The notes under the pieces were generated by a model. It saw nothing but the letters and a program-made list of their open reading frames with translations. It ran no database searches and was not told the origin of the DNA. A stretch of DNA of 23,293 nt from Bacteroidales bacterium UBA4231 (GTDB lineage: Bacteria > Bacteroidota > Bacteroidia > Bacteroidales > UBA932), in contig DGXN01000029.1 in the NCBI GenBank assembly GCA_002396335.1, positions 9,263 to 32,555 on the forward strand, given 5' to 3'. Below are positions 16,979 to 23,293 of the stretch, piece by piece. Positions within the stretch are counted from its first letter, which is position 1. Each line of letters starts with the position of its first letter. The position numbers were made by a program, and so were the translations under genes.

Positions 16979-17010
16979 AAAAAAAGATTCTTCGCGGCGG
17001 AAGAATCTTT
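16979..17010 (-). terminator. Rho-independent terminator of rpoN operon
   Basis: On the minus strand an 11-bp perfect stem, AAAGATTCTTC with GAAGAATCTTT (17010-17000 and 16993-16983), closes a 6-nt loop. The transcript continues in T for seven bases in total, including the last three of the stem. It lies 25 nt after the rpoN stop and insulates the dcw promoter from rpoN transcription. Confidence 0.88.
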
Positions 17011-17035
17011 TGGTCGGAGTATGTGGAAAGGGCGC

Positions 17036-18487
17036 TCAGAGTTCCCGGCGTAAACGGGCTTTGGGGATATCCAGCTGGGCGCGGTACTTGGCGATGGTGC
17101 GGCGGGCCACTTTGTAGCCCTTGGCGGCCAGGCCGTCTACCAGTTCGTCGTCGGTGAGGGGGTTGTGCTTGTCTTCGCCGTCCACCATTTCGCGGAGCGC
17201 TTTCTTGATCTCGCGGGTACTGATTTCCTCGCCGTCCGAGTTCTCCAGTCCTTCGGAGAAGAAATACTTCAGGGGGAAGATGCCGAAGTGGGTTTCAATC
17301 CACTTGCTGTTCACGACACGGGAAATGGTGGAAATGTCGAAGCCGGTCTTTTCGGCGATGTCCTTGAGAACCATCGGCTTCAGGGAGCTTTCGTCGCCGT
17401 CGATGAAGTAGTCCCTCTGGTAGTCGATGATGGCCCGCATGGTGCTTTCGAGGGTGTTCTGACGTTGGCGGAGGGCTTCGATGAACCACTTGGCCGAATC
17501 GATCTTCTGCTTGACGAAGGTGGCGGCGTCCTTGTCGGCCCGGGAGTCGGACAGGCGGCCGTTTTCCATGATTTCGGAGTATTTGCGGTTGATGCGGAGT
17601 TCCGGAATGCTGAACCGCGGCATGCTGAGGATGAGCTGGCCGTTTTCGTAGTCCAGGCGGAAATCCGGCACCACCTGCTGGGCCTGGTCGTTGTAGGAGT
17701 CGTCTATCTGGCCGCCGGGGGAGGGATTCAGCCGGCGGATTTCGTCGAGGACGGCCTTCATCTGGTCTTCGCTCAGGTGGAGGCGCGTCATGATTTTCTG
17801 GAAATGGCGGTTCTTGAAGGCGTCGAAGTGGTCCTGCAGCACGCGGATGGCATTCGCTACCGACGGGGTGCGTTTCTTGTCTTCCAACTGGATGAGGAGG
17901 CATTCGCGGAGATCCCTGGCACCGACCCCCGAGGGCTCGAATTCCTGGATCACCTTGAGCATGTCCTCCACTTCCTGGGCCGACGATTCCACCCCCGCGC
18001 GGAAGGCGAGGTCGTCCACGAGGGATTCGATGTCGCGGCGCAGGTAGCCGTCGTCGTCCAGGGAGCCGATGATGAAACTGGCCACCGTACGCTGGTGTTC
18101 CGTCAGGTTCCGGTACCCGAGCTGCTCCTGCAGGCTTTGGGTAAAGCTCTGTTTGACGGAGAAGGTGTTGTACTCCGGCCGTTCGTCCTTGCCCCAGTTG
18201 TTTACATGGAGGTTGTAGGAGGGGATGTCGTCGTCCTGTGAACCGTAGTTTTCTTCCAGGGAACCGCCGCTCTGCTCTTTCTCTTCCACTTCGGAGATGG
18301 AGACATCGCGGGGCTCGTCTTCTCCTTTCTGGGGGGTGTCGTCAATGACGGGATTGTCGTTGAGGACTTCCCGGACATGCTGTTCCAGGGCCTGCACCGG
18401 CATCTCGATCAGCTTGATGGTCTGAATCTGGAGCGGCGAGAGTTTCTGCTGAAGCTTCTGTTCAAGTCCCTGTTTGATGGCGGCCAT
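17036..18487 (-). CDS. rpoN: RNA polymerase sigma-54 factor
   Basis: RpoN directs RNA polymerase to -24/-12 promoters and needs AAA+ enhancer-binding activators. The 483-residue product has the Gln/Leu-rich region I (1-50, with QKLSPLQIQTIKLIEMP), an acidic region II (about 51-95), and then the core-binding domain. The C-terminal HTH-bearing part has DISTISRVVNSKWIETHFGIFPLKYFF. The RpoN box ARRTIAKYR (461-469) lies 15 residues before the end, as in the family. Length is typical. Its ATG shares one base with the stop of the SPOR gene (TAATG), so the two are coupled. No activator gene or clear -24/-12 site was recognised in the window. Confidence 0.97.
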   Translation of the reverse strand: MAAIKQGLEQKLQQKLSPLQIQTIKLIEMPVQALEQHVREVLNDNPVIDDTPQKGEDEPRDVSISEVEEKEQSGGSLEENYGSQDDDIPSYNLHVNNWGKDERPEYNTFSVKQSFTQSLQEQLGYRNLTEHQRTVASFIIGSLDDDGYLRRDIESLVDDLAFRAGVESSAQEVEDMLKVIQEFEPSGVGARDLRECLLIQLEDKKRTPSVANAIRVLQDHFDAFKNRHFQKIMTRLHLSEDQMKAVLDEIRRLNPSPGGQIDDSYNDQAQQVVPDFRLDYENGQLILSMPRFSIPELRINRKYSEIMENGRLSDSRADKDAATFVKQKIDSAKWFIEALRQRQNTLESTMRAIIDYQRDYFIDGDESSLKPMVLKDIAEKTGFDISTISRVVNSKWIETHFGIFPLKYFFSEGLENSDGEEISTREIKKALREMVDGEDKHNPLTDDELVDGLAAKGYKVARRTIAKYRAQLDIPKARLRREL

Positions 18488-18942
18488 TATCTGGGATAAT
18501 TGATGGTTTCCTTGATGATATATGCGGTGGGATATGTGCCTTTGAGGGCGTTGTACACCTTCAGGGCCTCATCTTTGGTCCGGAAATCGCCGATGGTGAC
18601 TTTGTAGTTGGGGCTTTCGAAAGTGCGGTATACGCCCAGGCCGTAAGTGGCCCGGAGTACTTTCTCGATGCTTTCCGACTTGGCGCGGGCATGCTGACCG
18701 TTGTCATAGAATACGCGGATCCGGTAGCCGGTGAGGGGTTTGGACGCATTGTTGCGGATATATCCCGACAGTGCCTGCCGGATGGTGGTGCTCTGGGAAA
18801 TCTGAGCCCCCGGGCCGATCAGGGACAGAATGTCCCGGCCAAGGAGGGTGGAATCGACCGGAGCGACCGCCGTCGTATCCTGGGCATGCAGGGAGGCGGC
18901 TCCCATGAGCAGGGCAATCAGTATGAGAAGGATTCGTTTCAT
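18487..18942 (-). CDS. Secreted SPOR-domain protein
   Basis: The 151-residue product has a clear Sec signal peptide (about 1-20, MKRILLILIALLMGAASLHA, cleavage likely before QDTT), a short linker, and a C-terminal domain (about 72-147). The segments YRIRVFYDNGQHARAKSES, YKVTIGDFRTKDEALKVYN and YIIKETI fit a SPOR fold. SPOR domains bind glycan strands stripped of stem peptides and often localise proteins to the septum. The role here is inferred only. It starts 3 nt after the lipoprotein gene stops and overlaps the rpoN start by 1 nt, so it is co-transcribed with rpoN. No catalytic domain is present. It could equally be a general periplasmic wall-binding protein. Confidence 0.82.
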   Translation of the reverse strand: MKRILLILIALLMGAASLHAQDTTAVAPVDSTLLGRDILSLIGPGAQISQSTTIRQALSGYIRNNASKPLTGYRIRVFYDNGQHARAKSESIEKVLRATYGLGVYRTFESPNYKVTIGDFRTKDEALKVYNALKGTYPTAYIIKETINYPR

Positions 18943-18945
18943 AGG

Positions 18946-19416
18946 CTATTTGGTAAATTCGGCGATGTCCAGGTCCTTGAACGAATAGGGAGCCCGGAGG
19001 ATGCCGTTTTTCTTGAGGGCGGCCTGGATGTCCACGTCGGCCTTCAGTCCGGTGAGGGAACGCTGGCTGGCGATGACCAGCACGTCCAGCAGGGATGCTC
19101 CGTCCGCAAGGGTGACGGTGCAGGGAAGCTCGTACACCTGGTCCGTTTTGCCCTGGAGCTGAACCGACCCTGTGTTGAAGTGGGCGATGGGTTTTTCCTT
19201 ATACCGGATGGTCCCGGTGACTTCCTGAACGGTGAAACTGATGGAGGGATTGTTGATCCCCAGCAGCAGTTTGGCGTCCATGGAACGGGTGGATGTAGGG
19301 ACGATGTAGTCGATGCCGATGGAGGAAAGGGAGATTTCCTTGATTTTGGAAACCCCGCATCCTGCGACCGTGAAGGCCGCAAACAGCGCCAGGCAGATAT
19401 GCCGAAAAACTTTCAT
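18946..19416 (-). CDS. LEA type 2 family lipoprotein
   Basis: From the chosen ATG the product is 156 residues, with a lipoprotein signal peptide MKVFRHICLALFAAFTVAGC. The lipobox VAGC puts the lipidated cysteine at residue 20. The mature part (NNPSISFTVQEVTGTIRYKE, then VQLQGKTDQVYELPCTVTL) resembles the LEA14/WHy beta-sandwich found in Bacteroidota lipoproteins of unknown role. An in-frame ATG exists at 19446, but it would add MSEKITTFVL before the signal peptide and lies upstream of a promoter-like box, so 19416 is preferred. It lies 54 nt after miaB and 3 nt before the SPOR gene. It probably sits in the outer or inner membrane facing the periplasm; the function is unknown. Confidence 0.78.
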   Translation of the reverse strand: MKVFRHICLALFAAFTVAGCGVSKIKEISLSSIGIDYIVPTSTRSMDAKLLLGINNPSISFTVQEVTGTIRYKEKPIAHFNTGSVQLQGKTDQVYELPCTVTLADGASLLDVLVIASQRSLTGLKADVDIQAALKKNGILRAPYSFKDLDIAEFTK

Positions 19417-19421
19417 CAAGA

Positions 19422-19429
19422 CAAAGGTA
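19422..19429 (-). promoter_or_regulatory. Possible promoter of lipoprotein-SPOR-rpoN unit
   Basis: The minus strand reads TACCTTTG, an exact TAnnTTTG box, with only five bases (TCTTG) before the ATG at 19416. No TTTG is present at the expected upstream distance. If used, transcription would start at or next to the start codon, giving a leaderless or nearly leaderless mRNA and expression independent of miaB. A chance match is possible. Confidence 0.4.
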
Positions 19430-19470
19430 GTGATTTTTTCGGACATTCTGCAGTTTTTGTGCCAGGCCTG

Positions 19471-20781
19471 TTATTTGCAGATGAGGGTGGCCGACGTGCA
19501 GTCTACGACGGTAACGGTGGTGTAAGTGCCGGCCTGACGTCCCTGGGCAGGGAATACGCACATCATGTTGTTGCCGGCACGGCCGCACAACTGGGACGGG
19601 TCGCGTTTGGAAGGACCTTCGACCAGTACTTCCAGTTCTTTTCCGATCTGGGCGCGGTACCGCTCCAGGGATTTGCGGTTCTGCAGGGCGATGATTTCGT
19701 TGAGGCGGCGGTTTTTCTCCTCGGGGGAGACGTCGTCCGGATACTGGCGGGCAGCCAGGGTGCCGGGGCGCTCCGAGTAGGCGAACATGAATGCCCAGTC
19801 AAACCCCACTTCTTCCATCAGGCTCAGGGTTTCCTGATGGTCCTGCTCAGTCTCGGAGCAGAATCCGGCGATGACGTCGGTGGTGAGGCCGCAATCCGGC
19901 ATCACGCTCCGGATCTTCGCCACACGCTCCAGATACCATTCGCGGTCGTATTTGCGGCGCATTTTCTCAAGCATGCGGGAACTGCCGCTCTGAACGGGCA
20001 GATGGATGTGCCTGCAGATATTCGGCCATTCGGCCATGGTCTCGATCACTTCGTCGCTGATGTCCTTCGGGTGGGACGTGGCAAAGCGGACGCGGAGGTC
20101 GGGCGCGACAGCGGCGACCAGCCGGAGGAGGGCGGCGAAGTTGACACTTTCCGTCCCGCTCTTCCATAGGTAGCTGTCCACGTTCTGTCCAAGGAGCGTA
20201 ACCTCCTTATACCCACGCTGATACACGTCGCATGCTTCGCGGACGATGGAGTGCGGGTCGCGGGAACGTTCGGCTCCGCGGGTATAGGGAACAACGCAGT
20301 AAGAGCAGACATTGTTGCATCCGCGCATGATGGAAATAAAGGCCGATATGCCGTTGCGGTCCGTCCGGACAGGGGTGATGTCGGCATAAGTCTCGTCCCG
20401 GGAGAGGAGGACGTCTATCTGCGGATTGTCGGGCGTGATGGCCTGCAGCAGGCGGGGGAGGGAGCGATAGGCGTCCGGGCCCACGACGAGGTCCACTTTC
20501 TTCGTCTCCAGCAGCTGGTCCTTCAGCCGTTCCGCCATGCATCCCACAATGCCGATGAGCATGCCGGGGTGCTTCCGGCGGGCCTGGTTGAACACCTCGA
20601 TCCGCCCCCAGATGCGCTGCTCCGCATTGTCGCGGACCGAGCAGGTGTTGGCCATGACCAGGTCGGCCTCTTCCATCACTTCCGTGCGTACGTAGCCTTC
20701 CTTTGCCAGAATGGCGAAAATCACCTCCGTGTCATTTACATTCATCTGACACCCGTATGTCTCAATATATGCTTTCTTCAT
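19471..20781 (-). CDS. miaB: tRNA-2-methylthio-N6-dimethylallyladenosine synthase
   Basis: MiaB is a radical SAM methylthiotransferase that converts i6A37 to ms2i6A37 in tRNAs reading UNN codons. In the 436-residue product the N-terminal UPF0004 domain has the three cluster cysteines C11 (ETYGCQMN), C47 (NTCSVR) and C81 (VGCMAER). The radical SAM motif CNNVCSYC gives C155, C159 and C162. HLPVQSGSSRML and TDVIAGFCSET follow, and a C-terminal TRAM domain occupies about 375-436. QMN, SVRD and the overall length support MiaB over MtaB or RimO. A -7 box lies 8 nt before the ATG. It is first in a probable miaB-lipoprotein-SPOR-rpoN unit. Confidence 0.96.
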   Translation of the reverse strand: MKKAYIETYGCQMNVNDTEVIFAILAKEGYVRTEVMEEADLVMANTCSVRDNAEQRIWGRIEVFNQARRKHPGMLIGIVGCMAERLKDQLLETKKVDLVVGPDAYRSLPRLLQAITPDNPQIDVLLSRDETYADITPVRTDRNGISAFISIMRGCNNVCSYCVVPYTRGAERSRDPHSIVREACDVYQRGYKEVTLLGQNVDSYLWKSGTESVNFAALLRLVAAVAPDLRVRFATSHPKDISDEVIETMAEWPNICRHIHLPVQSGSSRMLEKMRRKYDREWYLERVAKIRSVMPDCGLTTDVIAGFCSETEQDHQETLSLMEEVGFDWAFMFAYSERPGTLAARQYPDDVSPEEKNRRLNEIIALQNRKSLERYRAQIGKELEVLVEGPSKRDPSQLCGRAGNNMMCVFPAQGRQAGTYTTVTVVDCTSATLICK

Positions 20782-20789
20782 AACGCCCG

Positions 20790-20797
20790 CAAAGGTA
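20790..20797 (-). promoter_or_regulatory. miaB promoter, Bacteroidota -7 box
   Basis: The minus strand reads TACCTTTG, matching TAnnTTTG exactly, with 8 nt (CGGGCGTT) before the miaB ATG. No perfect TTTG lies 19-21 nt upstream; a T-run from the tRNA terminator occupies roughly that place. The predicted leader would be only a few nucleotides. Confidence 0.55.
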
Positions 20798-20810
20798 AGG
20801 ATTTTCTACG

Positions 20811-20839
20811 AAAAAACCCGTACTTTCTCAGTACGGGTT
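20811..20839 (-). terminator. Rho-independent terminator of tRNA-His
   Basis: On the minus strand a 9-bp perfect stem, AACCCGTAC with GTACGGGTT (20839-20831 and 20823-20815), closes a 7-nt loop. It runs into six T (20816-20811). It begins 8 nt after the mature 3' end of the tRNA and separates it from miaB. Confidence 0.88.
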
Positions 20840-20847
20840 GGAAGAGG

Positions 20848-20921
20848 GGTGGATGATGGGGCTCGAACCCACGACACTCGGAACCACAATCCGATGCTCT
20901 ACCAGCTGAACTACATCCACC
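20848..20921 (-). tRNA. tRNA-His (anticodon GTG)
   Basis: The minus strand folds as a complete cloverleaf. The acceptor stem GTGGATG pairs with CATCCAC. The D arm includes AGCTGGTAGAGC. The anticodon stem TCGGA/TCCGA closes the loop TTGTGGT with anticodon GTG at 20887-20885. The T arm has GGGTTCGAGCCC. The base before the stem is G and the discriminator is C, giving the extra G-1:C73 pair that identifies tRNA-His. Positions 74-76 are CCT, so the 3' CCA is not encoded and must be added enzymatically. It has its own promoter and terminator. Confidence 0.96.
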
Positions 20922-20934
20922 ATGTTTGGGACTG

Positions 20935-20965
20935 CAAATGTAAGGAAAAATTCCGGCATTCCAAA
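20935..20965 (-). promoter_or_regulatory. tRNA-His promoter, complete -33/-7 pair
   Basis: On the minus strand TTTG (20965-20962) is followed by exactly 19 nt and then TACATTTG (20942-20935), both matching the Bacteroidota sigma consensus (TTTG and TAnnTTTG). The -7 box ends 13 nt before the mature tRNA 5' end. This is the best-formed promoter in the window. Confidence 0.75.
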
Positions 20966-21025
20966 ATTATTTGCGCAGCCGCAAGAAAAAAAGCGTGAAC
21001 CGGCGGCAGGGTCGGGAATTATTCG

Positions 21026-21033
21026 TATATTTG
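21026..21033 (+). promoter_or_regulatory. Promoter of carboxyltransferase gene, -7 box
   Basis: TATATTTG matches TAnnTTTG and ends 29 nt before the ATG at 21063. The expected -33 region is GC-rich without TTTG. It is divergent from the tRNA-His promoter, with the two -7 boxes about 83 nt apart. Confidence 0.55.
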
Positions 21034-21062
21034 TAGATACGACAATTACCAGTGTAAGACCT

Positions 21063-22847
21063 ATGGCTAAACGTGAAATCAAGTTCTCCCTGGTGTACAG
21101 GGATATGTGGCAGAGTTCGGGGAAATACGTTCCCCGTGTAGACCAGCTTGTGGAAGTGGCTCCTGCCATCATCGATATGGGCTGTTTCGACCGGGTGGAA
21201 ACCAATGGCGGTGCCTTTGAACAGGTGAACCTCCTGTTCGGTGAGAACCCCAATAAGGCGGTCCGTGCCTGGACTGCGCCTTTCCACAAGGCCGGTATCC
21301 AGACGCACATGCTGGAACGTGGTCTGAACGCCCTCCGGATGAATCCCGTCCCGCTGGATGTCAGGGAACTGATGTTCAAGGTCAAGAAAAAGCAGGGCAC
21401 CGACATTGCCCGCTCCTTCTGCGGCCTGAACGACCACCGTAACCTGAAAGGCTCCGTCATCGGCGCAAAAAAAGGCGGCATGATTTCGCAGGTAGCCCTT
21501 TCCATCACCTATTCCCCCGTCCACACCGTCGCCTATTATATGGACATTGTGGACAAAGTGGTCGAGTATGGGGCCGACGAGATCTGCCTCAAGGACATGG
21601 CGGGTATCGGCCGTCCCACCTTCCTCGGAGAACTGGTGGCCGACATCAAGAAAAAGTATCCGCATATCAAAGTGCAGTACCACGGCCATACCGGCCCCGG
21701 ATTCTCTCCGGCTTCCATGCTGGAAGTGGCCCGCGCCGGCGCCGATTATCTGGACGTTGCCGTAGAACCCCTCTCCTGGGGCAAAGTGCATCCGGATGTG
21801 ATTACCATCCGTGAAATGCTCCGGGCCGACGGTTTCCTGGTCAAGGACCTGAACATGGATGCGTATATGGAAGTGCGTCGCCTCACGCAGAAGTTCATCG
21901 ACGACTTCCTGGGCTACTGGATCAATCCTTCCAACGCCAAGATGACCTCGCTGTTGGTGGGCTGCGGCCTTCCCGGCGGCATGATGGGCTCGATGATGGC
22001 GGACCTGAAAGGCTTCCAGGGCGCAATCAATGCGGCCCAGCGTGCCCACGGACGTCCCGAAATGAGCCTGGACACCCTCATGGTGAAGCTTTTCGAGGAA
22101 GTGGAATACGTATGGCCCCGCCTGGGTTATCCGCCCCTCGTGACGCCGTTCAGCCAGTATGTGAAGAACACGGCCCTGATGAACCTGTTCAACATGCTCA
22201 ATGACAAACCCCGCTGGACGACCATTGACAAGGATACCTGGGGCATGATCCTGGGACACATGGGCAAGCTGCCCGGAGAACTGGCTCCTGAAATTGTGGC
22301 CCTGGCCAAGGAAAAAGGTCTCGAGTTCACAACCTGCAACCCGCAGGACAACTATCCTGACGAACTGCCCAAGTTCCGCGAGATGATGGACCGGGAAGGC
22401 TGGGATTACGGCGAGGATGACGAAGAACTCTTCGAACTGGCCATGCACGAGCGCCAGTACCGCGACTACCGGAGCGGCGTGGCCAAGGAACGTTTCAATG
22501 CGGAACTCGCCTCGCTCAAGGCCAAGGCCGGCGCCCCCATCGTCGTCGAGCGTCCGGTCGTCGAGATGCCCGCCTTCGACATCAACCATTATCTTCAGCA
22601 GTATCCCGGGGCTACGCCCGTCCAGGTCCCCGTCAAGGGGCAGCTCCTGTGGCAGATCGACGTGGATGATGCCTCGGCCGCCCCGACCGTGGGCGTCGCC
22701 GTCAAGGCAGGGGAAGTCGTGGCACGGGTCCAGACTTGGTACGGAATGGAAGAAGTCCATGCCGCCGTGGACGGCCGCTATGTCGCCGTCCTCGGAAAGC
22801 AGGGAGCCCAGGTCGCCAAGGGAGAGATCGTCGCCCTGGTCCTTTAA
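21063..22847 (+). CDS. Pyruvate carboxylase B / oxaloacetate decarboxylase alpha-type carboxyltransferase with lysine-less biotinyl-like domain
   Basis: The 594-residue product has an N-terminal HMGL-like TIM-barrel carboxyltransferase domain, which moves CO2 between biotin and pyruvate or a related acid. Expected metal and catalytic residues are present: D14 in YRDMWQS, K177 in CLKDMAGIG, and H207 and H209 in YHGHTGPG. The helical PYC/OADA domain follows (about 290-480, including YPPLVTPFSQYV and GRLPGEL-like GKLPGELAPE). Residues 523-594 look like a biotinyl/lipoyl domain. At the turn where AMKM is expected the sequence is TWYGMEE, with Tyr560 in place of the biotinylated Lys, 34 residues from the end. 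It therefore probably cannot be biotinylated and may need a carrier encoded elsewhere. The frame is open back to 20922, but that would run into the tRNA and the promoter, so 21063 is preferred. Substrate is not determined by sequence. Confidence 0.85.
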   Translation: MAKREIKFSLVYRDMWQSSGKYVPRVDQLVEVAPAIIDMGCFDRVETNGGAFEQVNLLFGENPNKAVRAWTAPFHKAGIQTHMLERGLNALRMNPVPLDVRELMFKVKKKQGTDIARSFCGLNDHRNLKGSVIGAKKGGMISQVALSITYSPVHTVAYYMDIVDKVVEYGADEICLKDMAGIGRPTFLGELVADIKKKYPHIKVQYHGHTGPGFSPASMLEVARAGADYLDVAVEPLSWGKVHPDVITIREMLRADGFLVKDLNMDAYMEVRRLTQKFIDDFLGYWINPSNAKMTSLLVGCGLPGGMMGSMMADLKGFQGAINAAQRAHGRPEMSLDTLMVKLFEEVEYVWPRLGYPPLVTPFSQYVKNTALMNLFNMLNDKPRWTTIDKDTWGMILGHMGKLPGELAPEIVALAKEKGLEFTTCNPQDNYPDELPKFREMMDREGWDYGEDDEELFELAMHERQYRDYRSGVAKERFNAELASLKAKAGAPIVVERPVVEMPAFDINHYLQQYPGATPVQVPVKGQLLWQIDVDDASAAPTVGVAVKAGEVVARVQTWYGMEEVHAAVDGRYVAVLGKQGAQVAKGEIVALVL

Positions 22848-22920
22848 GGGGTGTAAAAAAGACACGCACCGTCGCAAATTTCTGCGCCGCAGCGCCTTGA
22901 AACATAAATTTACGGGGTCA

Positions 22921-22954
22921 AACCGTGCAATCTGCATCCGGGTTGCGCGGTTTT
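22921..22954 (+). terminator. Possible terminator after carboxyltransferase gene
   Basis: AACCGTGCAA (22921-22930) pairs with TTGCGCGGTT (22943-22952) over a 12-nt loop, ten pairs with one G-U. Only four T follow before CCC, so termination may be weak. It lies 73 nt after the stop. The preceding 22848-22920 holds no gene or clear signal that I can see. Confidence 0.4.
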
Positions 22955-22968
22955 CCCTTTCCCGCCCT

Positions 22969-22976
22969 TATCTTCG
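22969..22976 (+). promoter_or_regulatory. Weak candidate radC promoter
   Basis: TATCTTCG differs from TAnnTTTG at one defined position and lies 18 nt before the radC ATG. There is no TTTG at the expected spacing. It is listed because no better candidate exists in the 147-nt gap between the two genes. Confidence 0.25.
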
Positions 22977-22994
22977 TCGAAAAACTGCCTGCTT

Positions 22995-23293
22995 ATGAAG
23001 ATGAAGGAACTATGCGCGCAGGAGCGGCCGCGCGAAAAAATGGCGCTCCTCGGGGCGAAGTCCCTCTCTGTCGCCGAACTGCTCTCGATACTGATCGGCA
23101 GCGGAGTCGGGGGGAAGAACGCGGTCGATGTCGCCCAGGAACTGCTGGTCCAGGCGGAAGGCCAGCTGGGAAGGATTGCGTCCATGTCGCCTTCGCGCCT
23201 GGCGCAGCAGAAGGGAATCGGCCAGGTGCGCGCCCTCACGATTACGGCGGCCCTCGAACTGGGACGGCGTCTGTTCGACGAGGCGGCCGGTGC
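22995..23293 (+). CDS. radC: RadC family protein, 3'-truncated by window edge
   Basis: The frame is open from ATG 22995 to the end of the window, about 99 residues. A second ATG lies two codons later and could also be used. QERPREKMALLGAKSLSVAE and LLSILIGSGVGGKNAVDVAQ match the N-terminal UPF0758 region of RadC. QQKGIGQVRALTITAALELG forms a helix-hairpin-helix-like segment. The catalytic-looking JAB/MPN metalloprotease-fold domain that follows in this family lies beyond the window. Despite the name, a DNA repair role for RadC is doubtful in model bacteria, and the family is common both on chromosomes and on mobile elements. Here it sits among core genes. Identification from the N-terminus is good. 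Confidence 0.88.
   Translation, partial: MKMKELCAQERPREKMALLGAKSLSVAELLSILIGSGVGGKNAVDVAQELLVQAEGQLGRIASMSPSRLAQQKGIGQVRALTITAALELGRRLFDEAAG

Noticed and set aside
16851..17035. Possible small gene in the rpoN-mraZ gap
   Set aside because: The gap is explained by the rpoN terminator, phased decamers, -7 box and leader. No open frame has a family match or plausible start signals.
19463..19470. Palindrome CAGGCCTG just after the miaB stop
   Set aside because: It is only 8 bp with no loop and no T-run, so it is not a credible terminator and no binding protein is suggested.
20922..21062. 47-codon N-terminal extension of the carboxyltransferase from ATG 20922
   Set aside because: The extension would begin at the tRNA-His 5' edge and contain both the tRNA promoter and the gene's own -7 box. 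The family sequence begins at MAKREIKFSLVYRD.
20967..22937. Long open frame of about 656 codons on the minus strand across the carboxyltransferase gene
   Set aside because: It is antisense to a gene with intact catalytic motifs. The composition is a shadow of the sense codons, and no family is recognisable.
22848..22994. Possible small RNA or peptide between the carboxyltransferase gene and radC
   Set aside because: There is only a modest hairpin and a weak promoter-like box. No consistent promoter-terminator pair or coding frame stands out.

Overview
The window looks like chromosomal DNA from a GC-rich member of the Bacteroidota, most likely Bacteroidales. Three things point there: the division and cell-wall (dcw) gene order, several promoters of the Bacteroidota type (-7 box TAnnTTTG), and few Shine-Dalgarno sequences. 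The genus cannot be fixed from sequence alone. Gene density is very high, and no insertion sequence, prophage, CRISPR array or other accessory island is visible.

Layout from left to right. (1) Bases 1-1722 (+) are the 3' three quarters of pnp (polynucleotide phosphorylase), closed by a strong hairpin terminator. (2) Bases 1763-16850 (-) are a complete dcw cluster. In transcription order it is mraZ, rsmH, ftsL-like, ftsI, murE, mraY, murD, ftsW, murG, murC, ftsQ, ftsA, ftsZ. It covers lipid II synthesis (murE, mraY, murD, murG, murC), septal peptidoglycan polymerisation and crosslinking (ftsW, ftsI) and Z-ring assembly (ftsQ, ftsA, ftsZ). murF, murB and ddl are not in it. Six junctions are 4-nt ATGA overlaps, one is a TAATG overlap, and the other gaps are at most 15 nt, so this is probably one translationally coupled operon. 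The promoter lies upstream of mraZ and carries a phased decamer repeat that may be the MraZ operator. (3) Bases 17036-20781 (-) are miaB, a LEA-type lipoprotein, a SPOR-domain secreted protein and rpoN (sigma-54), probably co-transcribed and ended by a hairpin just after rpoN. (4) Bases 20848-20921 (-) are tRNA-His with its own promoter and terminator. (5) Bases 21063-22847 (+), divergent from the tRNA, encode a carboxyltransferase of the pyruvate carboxylase B / oxaloacetate decarboxylase alpha family. Its C-terminal biotinyl-like domain has lost the biotin-accepting lysine. (6) Bases 22995-end (+) are the 5' part of radC.

The region is mostly core housekeeping DNA. I found no convincing undescribed multi-gene system. 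The points most worth a second look are the lysine-less biotinyl domain, the phased decamers at the mraZ promoter, an FtsI without a PASTA domain, and promoters that almost touch the start codons of miaB and the lipoprotein gene. No gene-free stretch exceeds 300 bases; the longest is the 184-nt rpoN-mraZ gap.
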